Positions 12,151-22,349 of a DNA stretch of 64,000 nt are shown here, piece after piece. The stretch lies in assembly GCA_027596075.1 (NCBI GenBank), contig JADGJC010000085.1:62001-126000 (forward strand). Reading direction: 5' to 3'. Source of the stretch: Rhizophlyctis rosea. Lineage: Eukaryota > Chytridiomycota > Chytridiomycetes > Rhizophlyctidales > Rhizophlyctidaceae. The first letter of the stretch is position 1. Each line of letters begins with the position of its first letter. Made by a program: the position numbers and the translations under genes. Under the pieces are notes generated by a model. It was given only the letters and a program-made list of their open reading frames with translations. It was not told the DNA's origin and ran no database searches.

Positions 12151-13785
12151 ACATGAATTGGACGATTGCAGCGGTCGAAGAGCTACGTATGGTGTGAGGA
12201 AAACGGAGAACAAAGTCAAGGTGTTCCGTCTGGTTGATATCACGACACTCAAAGTATTTGCTTCAGTATTGCATACCGTATCATCGTTCGCTATGTTTGA
12301 TTGAGAAATATACACACGATCACTGCATCGCATTATTCGTCGTTCACTGCATTGTATTATTCGTCGTCATTGACGGCACTGATGACATGCTGGGTAATGG
12401 TCGAGACGGACCTTGGCGTAGCCCTCAGTCATGGACATGGTTGAGGTTTTGAATGTATATATTTCGGCTGGACTGGTATATACAAAGTATGTACCATCAT
12501 AGCCAAGGAGTCGGACATTATATAAATTTTGTCCTATCCTTGTTGGCCAAACACGTGGAATGGTCCGACACAATTTATTACAAGGGGAAAGGGGACGCAA
12601 CAAATACAAGGGGAGGGGGGAAACGCACCGATTTACAGTGAGAAGAGGGGGAGGGAGGGTTAGTATTGGTTAGTAATGCCACGAAGGGAAAAACCTGTAA
12701 ATGCCACAAGGGAGTTTTCCTGGAAAGCAAACGGCGAAGTGAAATGCACAATGGAGTGGACAGAAGCGATAGTGGGGATGTTAAGCGTCATTGAGCCGTT
12801 GCCTCCCTCCAGCTGCAAAAACGCTAGGCCTCATACCACCAAAAAGGTGGATGTTCCTAAGTACACATAGTCACGCATTGCTGCGATACCGATACAAGTA
12901 TTGATACTCACCACAGGACCAGCTGTGATCGACTTCACGAGAGCGTCGAGGAGAATTCACTGGCGTTTGGCTTCGGCTTCTCTGCTCCATTTGTCACTGT
13001 CATACCTTAGGGCCCCAAGTCGCTTCCTCAATTCCACTGAAAACGTTGGACGGTATATGTATATGTATGTGTAGGTATGTAACGGTTTGTGTTACGAGTG
13101 GGTAGGGTGATAACTGTCAGCGCTGCTTGGGGCATTTATCCTGGCGGGTGAAAAGTCAGTGAGGTAAAGCCCATGCGCACAAGTGAACTTGACTTACCAT
13201 GAGTATCCAAAGAAACGTGCAGTCACCACAGCCCTCCATTCATATGCACGAACATGCCGCCGAACGCTGTCATATATGATCGATGTGAGCTTGATGAAGG
13301 TGCGGTGGATAGCTACCTCTGCAGAACATACCTTAAGACGTACTTGGCGGAAATTGCATTGCAATGAATTGTAAAGGACAAAGAGAAAATGCATGCAAGT
13401 GGGAGGGAAGGGAATATTTATGAGGGGTGATTGCCCAATCATGATTCATGAGTCGTGACTGACCGTCAATCTCGTTAGGTAATCAACGGGATGTTGACAC
13501 GCCACTCGCCACATTGGCATCGTCATCAGAGCTGGAGCTTTGAACTTTCACTTTGGACTGCACCACACGCGCCACATCCAAGCACCATCTGGACCTGGAC
13601 ATACACCAAACTCGAGTGTTCCTCCGTTCCCACGCTAGCTTGAAACCCTTCAGGATTCCTCATCGCACCACATTTGGCGCGAAATTGAGTCCGAACTTCG
13701 ATCGAGATCCTAACAATCTGGTCCGCGCTAGCATACACACATAAAAGCTCGGACTGGAGACCTATAACGTTACGTGGAAGTCGGA
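12151..13785. other. Intergenic region with a short tandem repeat
   Basis: No domain-bearing frame is visible. Two adjacent 24-bp copies (12321-12344 and 12345-12368, CACTGCAT(C/T)G(C/T)ATTATTCGTC...) form a small minisatellite. A TATG-rich stretch lies near 13050-13080. The remaining short frames overlap on both strands. Confidence 0.5.
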
Positions 13786-16700
13786 ATGGCGTCGAAAGCG
13801 GGGGAGGTTGGTGATGAAGGTGGTGGTGGCAGTTTGTCGATAGCGGGGGAGGGTGGTGACGACGGTGGTGGTAGCAGTAAGGTAACGCCCGTCGCCAGTC
13901 AACTGATCACCGCAAGCAATCTGACAAATTGTGGACGAGCAGTCACCAAATGTTGACAGCAACCCTGGGTGGTGGGACAACAGGGTAGATGTTGCTGGTT
14001 ACGTTTCGTCCGAACAGCGGGAGGTAATGGCTGTTTCACGTGCGAGTCTCTGTGTGAAGTTTTTGCCTATGGGCTGACGTTTATGCTCTTATGCTCCAGC
14101 ATCCTGGACATTGGTATGGCTTTGTTGAAGAACGCCATATCCAACTGGAGCAGATTCGCAGTTTGATAAGGCGAACTACGACCGCCTATGAGAAACAATT
14201 TGCGCACTCCAGATGCTTTTTCATTTTGGGAAAGCCTGCCAAGGTCATGGATACGTATAAGGAGTTTTCACCACATTTTCTCGGCTCAACCACCGGTTGG
14301 TGTCTTCCATCCTGATACGTTCTTTACAAACTCTAAAACCCCTTATGACGTAGCAAAACAACTGCAAGATCTGATAGACGCAGAGTCAAATACGGACGCG
14401 AATGGCGATGGTGAATCCGAAATGGCGGTTGGAATGTTGGAAATACTAGATCCGAAGGTGTGTAAGCATGCGACTCTGAGAAGATGATTGCAGTCCGAAA
14501 TCACGGTGGGGATGTTACCATCAATTGATGGGTTTCGAGTTGAGAGAGCATGCGGAATTACCCGTCGGACGAGGCGCATAGCCGTGAACTGGGACACGCT
14601 GTTCAGAACAAGCCGAACGACTGTCATTGAAGTTCCAATCCGTGTGCTTTCAATCACTGGGCATATGCAAAGCAACATGAAAGATAACAGTCAACTTACG
14701 CTTTCGTTTTCCAACCGTCCAAAGCTGTTTACCGCACAAGGTACACCCTTCAACCTACGCCAAATCAAAGCCTCAAAAGGAACCGCAACACATACTGCTA
14801 TTTCGTATGATGATTCGGAAACGGAACGTAGCGTTATTGCGTTCACGATTCGGGGAAAAGCAGCAGACATAGAAGCTGCCAAAGTTGCCCTCCGCGAAAA
14901 GCTAACAACATGTGTAAGACTCTCTGCGCGTGTCCCTGTTTCGTTGTTTCAATAGTTCCAACACGCATGGCTGCAGGTCGCCCCCCAACTTCCGCGATCT
15001 GCATTGCCATATATTCGTCAAGTGAACGACAAGAAAATCAATGACGTATGCGACCAAACGAATACGAGCGTTCTCCGTTGATACGACCAGGATATGGATA
15101 TGGAGAGGGCGGTTGTGAGTAAAATCTTCGGATTGGAGGAGACATTTGATATTGTTATCAGTGGAACCGACGAGGGTATTGACGCTGCGCAGGAGCAGAT
15201 TGACGTTTTGGTTGCCGTGAGTGTTGAGAAGTCTCCTGGGTCAAAACTTCAAGCTCAAACATTTTGCCGATGATTTAGGAATCGCCGTACAGCTTTACCA
15301 TGACTATTCCGCAAGCATTTCACCCTTTCATCACTGGAGTTAACAAGGCGAGACTCAAGTATTATGAAGACAACCTGCATACAAGGGTGACGGTACCGCC
15401 CTTCCTGTTGAGCCGACACGATCAAATGACGGAGGAGATCAAGGTCGAAGGCAGAAGGAGCAATGTAGCCGACACAGCATCTCAAATTAATGCTTTGTTC
15501 GACCATCTGGTATGTCTTGAGATCTCGGCCTGCTCGTTGTCATTGCTTTCTTGTGTTGTTCGCCTGCTTGTTCACATATCTGCCAACCAGAAAATCACAA
15601 CCATAAGCATCACTCCATACCTACCCAAGCGCCTGCACCGGTTTCTTCTTCGTGCTGATGGAAGTGGCGTAGATAAGCTCATGTAAAAGTATCAGTGCGC
15701 ACTTGTTGTTCCACCGTTCTGGGAACCGAGTGATATGATCGAGGTTAGGGGTCATCCGGAGGATTATGAATGGAGCTGTTGAGTATTTGGCCAATGAGGT
15801 GAGCTGAGTTGGGCAGGAGTCTCTTCGAGATCCACACATGGCTCATGACACTGCCGTGCGTGGCTTTCAGAGTAGGATTATACCGCGAGATGAGATTGCT
15901 GCGTCGACTTGTGTCTGTTGGTCCAAGTTCGGGGAGATAATTGCGACATTGTTTTTGAAATCATTCAAAAAATGCCTGATATCATTATCACTAACCAGGA
16001 CGAGAGGGACATAATCGGATGTGGAAGTTGTGCAAAACTTTTCCATCCAATTTGCGCACTGTTCGACTCGGCTGAAGATCCGAAGATACCGGATAATTGG
16101 AAATGTTTGGACTGTCTCGGTATAGACCCTGAAAGTGTTGAAAAGTTCCCGCGCACTCGTAGAGTCTTGGGTCGGCTTTGGGCATCAGGAATGCCAGTTG
16201 GAAGGGTACAACAGCTGAGCGGAGAGTTGGGTAGGTGCTCCTGTACCTTGCTTTATGTAACGACAAGTTGATATTCATGACACCTTTATTCTTTCGAAAG
16301 GAATACCCGCTGACAAAGTCCAAGCATCTTTGAACTCGATGCGTTCGGCCAGATTCAAGTTCGATCCTAATACTGTGGGCTTTCCGCGCCGCATCTTGCG
16401 ACGGCCGGAGTCGCGAGCCTCATACAAACGGTGGATGGGTCCTAAGGTGTTGCCGTTCGCTGCGCGGCCGAAACCGTTTCATAGGCAACAACGGCGGTGA
16501 GCAGGGGAAATGATCTGATACCTTTCGGTTTTGGTTCCTCATTTTTCGAATTTTTTCCTTTTAGTATCCCTACTACCCTCGAAGGCTTTAGCTATCGCTT
16601 GAACGATGGCGGCGAATTGGTTTCTCTGATTGATGGTGAGTGGGAGTTGGTGCATTACAAAGACTGCATGGGCTGGATGGGGACGTCTCGCGGTGGTGGA

Positions 16701-19700
16701 GTTGGGAAGGAAGTGGGGAGATGGTCGAAACATCCGATCGACATCTAGCATTCAGCTACTAATGGTCATCCATCCCGTCTCTCCGTCACTCATGATAGGC
16801 GCCAAACTTTGCTACGAGACACTCGTTGCAGTTCTCAACGACTCGAATTTTAATGAGCGATATAATGCTGCTTTCAGATGTATGTTTACGATTGATTCAT
16901 TCTTTCCTATGGCGACTTCTGAGTCATGTCTCGAACCAGCAACTCCTCTCGGAAGTCATCGAAAACGAACTCCTAACCACGTTCAAAATGGTGAAACAAA
17001 CGATACCTGCCGTCGACGGCCACTCCGCTGAATCATTCTTCATGAGGTTTGAGTTTACCTGCAGCGGATATGAACGGATTCATGGGCTCTGACAATTTCG
17101 AATAGTCCCGACGCGTTCGATTATCCGAGTGAGGCGCACCCGTTGTTATTGATCCTTACTGCGTGCCCGAGCGCGTAAGTCCAAACAACGGCCGGGCGAA
17201 TCTCGTTGATCCAACACTCCCGCTCACAATTACCTCGTTTCAGAGTCGGGAGGTGGTGTGAGAGTCTCGTCCCCGGCGCCGTACTTGGCTACGTCAGAGC
17301 GGCGTTGAACGCGGAGTATCGAGTCGTGGTCTTGAGTTCAACAATGGGTTTGCATGACAATCCGGATATGGATGATGAAGATGCGCAAGTCAGACCAAGA
17401 GATAACCTTGGATATTTCTGGGAGGCCTTTATTGAGTGAGTAATTCGTCGCGTGAATGATGGGCTTTCGGTTTTGTGGTCTTGATGAAAATATTGATTGT
17501 TGTTGTTGTATTTAGGCAGAAAAACCTCCGAAATCTCTTCATTGTTGCGCACAGCACCGCGGCGGGATGTAGCTGGGCTTATTGGACGTAAATGTGAGTA
17601 TGGCGACTTTGGTACAGTGATTCTTTTGCTGGTCGGGGTGTAGAGCACGCAATTTAGTATTGTTTCTCGCAAATCCTAGTCCGGTCAGTTCGCCGCCGGG
17701 TTCAATCCATCGCTCTGCTGAGTTTTGCGGATGACATGGGCTTCGAGAAGGAGAGTGTTGAAGGGCGGTGGATCTATAGGATGCGTTACTCTTACATTGA
17801 ATCCGGAGTTTTGGCGCCGTGCTGCTCCATCAGATACCAATGCTTTTGCTTGGTTGCTTACAGAATGTATGCAATTGGGTTGCCAGTAAGAGAGAAGTGG
17901 GTGATGAGTTGGGTGAACGAGGGGGTTGTTGGGAGAGGAGTGGTGGTAAGAGTTCGTTCGAGCGTTGTTCCTTTTGGGATCATTCGCCTTGACTTATCAC
18001 GGAACGTAGGGCACCCCACCGCAGACTACATCCCGAAAATCGCATGCGATTCCGTCTTTGCCTATTTTGCCCACGCCATCATCGAAGTAACTCCTAAAGA
18101 GTTGCGCGAGAATGACTGGTGGATCGAAGAGCGCGACGGGGTCACAGGCTTTCAACTCATAGAGAAATTGCATGGCCCGTGAGTATCATGCATTGCAGAA
18201 GAGATTTTGCACGTCACTGTCCTCAACACTTCCTCAGCTCAAGTGTCGGCCACCCGCCAACCCTCGTCTATACAGTGTCAGCAACCGACGCGCAACCAGG
18301 AGATCTGATGGTCATTAAACTCACTCCGAAACGCCGCACGAAAGGGGAAGGAATCAAGAAGTATAATGAGAGAGTACGTAGTGACTTTTCATTTCGGTTT
18401 GCGATATTTTCCGTGCCTAATTATCCATGCAGATGGAGCAATTGGATCAGGAGTTTGGAGCTTATACAGATCCGCTGTTGAAGCAGGATAAGTTGATATG
18501 TTCGGTCTACATGGGGGTACTCAACGACGGCGTCCGCAACGGTTACTATGGAATCTGTCTCCCTTATTCCAATTGCGGAGATCTGATGCAACTACTGGGC
18601 GATAACTTCAATGCCAACGACGACCTAGCACGGAACCTCTTCCGTCAAATCGCAGAAGGCATCGCACATCTCCCTTCAAAAAGTTTCATACATGCGGACG
18701 TCAAGCCGAATAACGTCTTCGTGAATGCGGAAGAGGTCGATGGCCAAGTCTACTATGATGTTGCAGTGGGGGATTTTGGATCAATCCTCAAGGTGGAAGC
18801 GGATGGGTCTTATGAGGGCAGAGTGTGTGGCACGCCGGGTTTCAAGGCACCGGAGATCACGAGATGGATCGATACGAAACCTAGTTATCCGGTGGATGTC
18901 TTCTCCTGCGGACTCGTTCTCGTTGATATTTTGTCCGGAGTGGCGGCGTTTGGGAACACGAGGAAGGACCCGCAGACACAGGCAGCTTATTACAGATGGT
19001 TGCGGTCTGAGGAGCAGGCTCATCCGGCCGGTGAGGGGTTTGCCGCACTGAAAGGCTGTGCAGGTCACGCGCTTGACCTTGTAAGCCGAATGTTGGAACC
19101 TGAACCAGACGCACGCATCACTATGAAGCAGGTGCTTGAGCAACCTTGGGTATGTAATATGATTGAATTTTCGTGCACACAATCGGTCAATGGAGATTAA
19201 TGGATCATTTGTTGTAGCTTACAGGATCAGACATCGGTGGTGGCAACAACAACGGTGATGACGATGGTGATGACAACGACGGATCAGATGGCCCCAGTGG
19301 TATGGGCGGTGCTGGTCATGGAGGGCACGCTTTTGATCCACATCGTGGAAGCGGAAGTGGCGGAGGGAACGGCGGTGGAGGGGGCGGCGGCGGCAGCGGG
19401 GAAGTGGGTGGTACTTCTATAGGTGATGGCATGGTAGGGAGCACGGAAAGCATCAACTCCATGGCTGCGAATCTTACCGCTCAAGTGCACGACATTGCCA
19501 GTGTCGGTACGGCGATTGCGCGGGGAGATTTGAGTCGAACGATCACGGTCGATGCGGTCGATGTGCAGGGCGAGATGTTACAATTGAAAGGGACGGTCAA
19601 TTCGCTCATGATCCAGTTGTGGACGTTCGCTGGGGAATTTACGGCTGCGAACCTGACGGCTCAAGTGCGGGATATCGCTGGTGTGACGAAAGCTGTGGCG

Positions 19701-20588
19701 AGGGGAGAGTTGGAACGGAAGATTGTTATTGGGGGTGGTGGGGAGATTTTGGAGTTGAAGGATATGGTTAATCGGATGGCGGATCCGTTGAGGACTTTTG
19801 CGGCTGAGGTTACGCGTGTTGCACGGGAAGTCGGTACGGAGGGGAAGTTCGGAGTGCAAGCACAGGTTGATGATGTTTCTCGGACGTGAAGGACAATCAT
19901 TACGGATGTCAATACCACAGCTGCCAATCTTACGAGTCCAGTGAGGGGCTTCGCGGACATCTCTGCCGCGGTGACGGATGGGGATTTCAAGCGGTTCATT
20001 GACACCATTGCGCATTTGCCTCCATACATCGACCCCACGCGCGCCGTCCATATGTTCCAAAAGACCATCAACCTCCCGCAATTCCAACTCAACATCGCCT
20101 GTCAAAAAGCCCAAACACAAACCACCACCACCGTCTACAACGACCTCCTCATCGAAGAAGAAGACTACAAATCCCTCCGCGACTCGATCGACCACTTCAA
20201 CAACTTTGACAACCTCGCCCTCGCGCAGTGCCGAGAGAAACGGGGTGTTGCGAAGATCGTTGGGGAGAGTGGGGACCCGGAATTGGTGGAGGAGCTGTTG
20301 CAGTTCTTCATTGATAACGGGAAGAAAGAGGACGTTGCGGCGTGTTTGTACCAGTGTTATTATTTGTTGAACCCGGATGTTGTTACGGAGATTGCGTGGA
20401 GGAATGGGTTGAGAGATATTGCGAGGCGGTGTGATATGGAGGTTGTTGGGGATTTGTTGGAGAAGCTTTGGGCGTTGCAGAGGGTTAGGGCGGGGAGGAG
20501 TGATGAGGAGGAGGAGGAGAAGGAGCAAGGTATGTGTTCAAAGCTTGGTTTTGTTTCTGTGCCCGTCTTTCCAGGGGATCGGGATTGA
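13786..20588 (+). CDS. Large chimeric gene: KH-like repeats, PHD, Arb2-like, protein kinase, HAMP repeats, clathrin tail
   Basis: This is a multi-exon gene whose pieces are supported by homology to the second large gene (45561-52337) and by splice sites. The order is: candidate start MASKAGEVG at 13786 (exact exon 1 end not fixed); a WW-containing exon 13960-14023; a conserved exon from 14099 with HWYGF and [15 protein letters not shown]-like modules to about 15800; a PHD finger split by an intron (15890-16150); a conserved block ending [11 protein letters not shown] near 17000; an Arb2-like domain (17100-17590); then a kinase C-lobe exon 18433-19149. The donor at 19150 (GTATGT) joins in frame to 19218, which opens a Gly/Asp-rich linker and HAMP repeats followed by a clathrin heavy-chain fragment. 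The frame 19218-20588 has one stop (TGA at 19887), removable by a candidate intron 19834-19920. Domain content is well supported; the complete exon chain is not resolved and expression is unknown. Confidence 0.6.
14488..15800 (+). other. KH-like RNA-binding repeats of the large plus-strand gene
   Basis: At least three KH-like units are visible. Unit 1 ends [18 protein letters not shown] (about 14840-14900), the typical strand-loop-helix end of a KH fold. Unit 2 ends [20 protein letters not shown] (about 15145-15205). Unit 3 runs from [11 protein letters not shown] to TRVTVPP and [17 protein letters not shown] (about 15300-15500), close to the KH pattern of vigilin and Bicaudal-C-like proteins. 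A fourth, weaker unit ([14 protein letters not shown] to MIEVRG) lies near 15620-15760. The GxxG loop is degenerate in most units, so RNA binding is inferred rather than shown. The second large gene keeps fewer of these units. Confidence 0.6.
15890..16500 (+). other. PHD-type zinc finger with CxC first pair, plus conserved flank
   Basis: The first ligand pair is CVC (about 15911) and the rest follows downstream after an apparent intron ending near 15999: CGSC, HPIC, then WKCLDC. The eight ligands fit C4HC3, except that the first pair is CxC instead of CxxC. The inverted paralogue shows the same CxC (LCFC) and CSLC, HAAC, CYGC, so the spacing is inherited. After it, [19 protein letters not shown] and RASYKRWMG align with GLGQDTFKQCLLSIRAAHF and RAAYKGWFS in the paralogue. 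PHD fingers usually read histone H3 tails; histone binding here is inference. Confidence 0.6.
17100..17590 (+). other. Arb2-like (FAM172-type) domain of the large plus-strand gene
   Basis: Exon fragments include [44 protein letters not shown] and, after an intron ending near 17516, [15 protein letters not shown]. The order (helix with Y-R, a beta strand, a YxW helix, then IVAHS at a nucleophile-elbow-like turn) matches the Arb2/FAM172 alpha/beta-hydrolase-like fold as I remember it, and the matching pieces of the second large gene fit better (IRGSETPSDHVEYVWRE). Arb2 proteins are known from the fission-yeast Argonaute chaperone complex and from HDA1-type deacetylases. The assignment is moderate. 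Confidence 0.45.
18239..19149 (+). other. Protein kinase domain of the large plus-strand gene
   Basis: The N-lobe exon (about 18239-18373) carries MVIKLTPK with the ATP-anchoring Lys; the intron donor after KKYNER is GTACGT. The second exon (18433-19149, in frame, 239 codons) has LPYSNCGDL (hinge area), IHADVKPNN (catalytic loop at about 18688), [15 protein letters not shown] and [15 protein letters not shown], and ends [11 protein letters not shown]. The catalytic Asp, the Asn and DFG are intact. The HRD Arg is replaced by Ala (HAD), making this a non-RD kinase. No clear GxGxxG loop is visible. It is probably catalytically competent; the substrate is unknown. Confidence 0.85.
19218..19995 (+). 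other. Gly/Asp linker and HAMP repeats related to group III hybrid histidine kinases
   Basis: Starting with LTGSDIGGG and a polyglycine run, the frame reaches tandem HAMP-like units: [84 protein letters not shown]. These repeats are the hallmark of fungal group III histidine kinases (Nik1/Os-1). No histidine kinase, ATPase or receiver domain follows. A TGA at 19887 replaces the conserved Trp of the DxxxTW motif. A candidate intron 19834-19920 (GTACGG to CCACAG, phase 1) would remove it and keep frame. This looks like a captured fragment fused to the kinase gene. Confidence 0.75.
19992..20588 (+). pseudogene. Clathrin heavy-chain C-terminal fragment fused in frame after HAMP repeats
   Basis: The frame of the HAMP repeats continues without shift into clathrin heavy-chain repeat sequence: [81 protein letters not shown]. 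In clathrin these lie near the end of the proximal leg. About 40 residues normally found between the LAQ block and the ELLQ block are missing. The trimerisation tail is replaced by an acidic EEEEEKEQG end; a possible donor GTATGT sits at about 20530. It cannot act as clathrin on its own. It is called pseudogene because it is a partial copy, but it may be an expressed extension of the kinase gene. Confidence 0.7.
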
Positions 20589-22349
20589 GTGAGAACATCT
20601 TGGGAAATGCCACTTCCGATGCTGATCTTTTCTATTCTCACGCATCTTGCAGAGACAACCCGAACATCCCTCGCCCAATGCGGCCTTGCGCACCTCTCCA
20701 ACACCCGTTGCTCAGGCCAATATGTCAACCGCGGGCGAGCGTTGGGGAGTTGTTTGACTGTGCCCGCAGTGGGGGGAACGTGTCGTTGATGTTTGAGGAG
20801 GTCTCGGACCTAATCTTTGGTGTCTTTTGCTTACAAGTATAATTATTGCATAGGGTGTCGAAAGCTATTGATGTATGTATTGCTAATGTATATGGGGCAC
20901 GATTTGTGACCTGAGCACGATTTGTGCTCGCTTTGCTTTGCTGAATTGGCACTTGTTAACTGTTTGGTGCTGGGGGTGGCAAACATGGTCTTAATGCAGA
21001 AGTGGACTTTCACCAAATGCAGTCTCGCTGACCCAATCACTTCCATCATGCCCACACTGTTATCGTAGATGAAAAATGATTCTCTATTCGATGTCAATTG
21101 TACAAAAAGGGACACAGTCAAGGAAACAAGGCAAAGACACAAGTCAACCGACACAAAGCAACCGATAGAAGTCGAAAAACGTATCAACCGAAACAGAAGA
21201 ATCCATCAAAACCGTTTTCTTCAACATCCGCTTAAAGCATCAAGTCTTCGGGTTACACGGGTATGGTGATAACAGGTGGGTGCTTCCACCTAAAACGAAC
21301 CTCCTCCCCACACCATCTCTTCGTCGCGAAGACACCGGCAGCAAACTCAAACGAGGTACCGCGTGACGATCTTCTCGCAGTTGGCCGCTTCCGTCAGCTT
21401 CAGGTACGACGTCCTCGAACTTGAGATGTCCTGTTGTCCATACAAAGCAAGGAAGAACACGGGTGCCTCCCGCGCTGGCCATGGATAGTCGTAATCCTTC
21501 CGCAAGCGTTCCTCGGTGGTGATGCCGTTCTGGTGGGGTCCTTCTTAGACTATGTTGGAAGGGAACTCGGACAGACACGGGTGCATGCGGTACTGGATTT
21601 CGAGGCGGAGAGGACGGATGTTGAGGCTGATTGAGACGTTCGAAAAGGGATTGTTTGGGACCGGCGTTGGCGGCTTTTTTGTTCAGGATGAGGGAAGAAA
21701 GTACAATTCGAAAAGTATGTAATGGGCGTCTGCCCGACGGAAGTCGTTCGTTTTGATAAAAAGGCGCCTGGATGTCACGATTGCTGGTAGAAGTGCGAAA
21801 TGAGAAAGTAGATGGTGAAAGTGTGAAAAGACTCGAGATGGGGGTGGACGTTTTGGCCAGTGACTCATTCTGACAGCACGTTACATCACTGTGACTAAGT
21901 TGACGTTCGCTTTGGACGCGAAATCGTGATGAAGATCACGATCACAAATGCCCAACAAGTTTTGCTGGTGGCAATGGCAGATTACAACAGACAGGCGGTG
22001 TTTGCAAAATTTCCCTAACATGATTTTTTTACCCAAACCTCCTTCCACAACTGTTCCAATAATGCCCGCAATCATCCTCGGTAACCATCATCATCATCCG
22101 CTAGCTCATTGAGCCCCTCTGACATCCGCGCCGGCTTCCCCACCTCCCAAAACCACAAAAGTAACGTCATCCCACTCAATCCCAACGCCCACCTGACAGC
22201 TGCCCGCGAGTCCCTTTGTTGTAAAAACCCCCAAGAAACCCATCATGCTCCCTATGTTGCATGGCAGATGATCCGCACTAACGCTTATCTAGTCCCCGCG
22301 TGCAAAATCCAATCTCTGTCCAAAAGTGTATCCGCAATCTGAATGCTCC
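20589..22349. other. Intergenic region downstream of the chimeric gene
   Basis: A possible extra 3' exon of the chimeric gene begins after CTTGCAG at about 20652, continuing with either LAETTRTSL or RQPEHPSP depending on frame. The minus-strand frame 21240-21578 is Arg-rich with no domain. Nothing else is supported. Confidence 0.4.

Noticed and set aside
19302..19889. HAMP segment as a functional histidine kinase
   Set aside because: No histidine phosphotransfer, ATPase or receiver domain follows.
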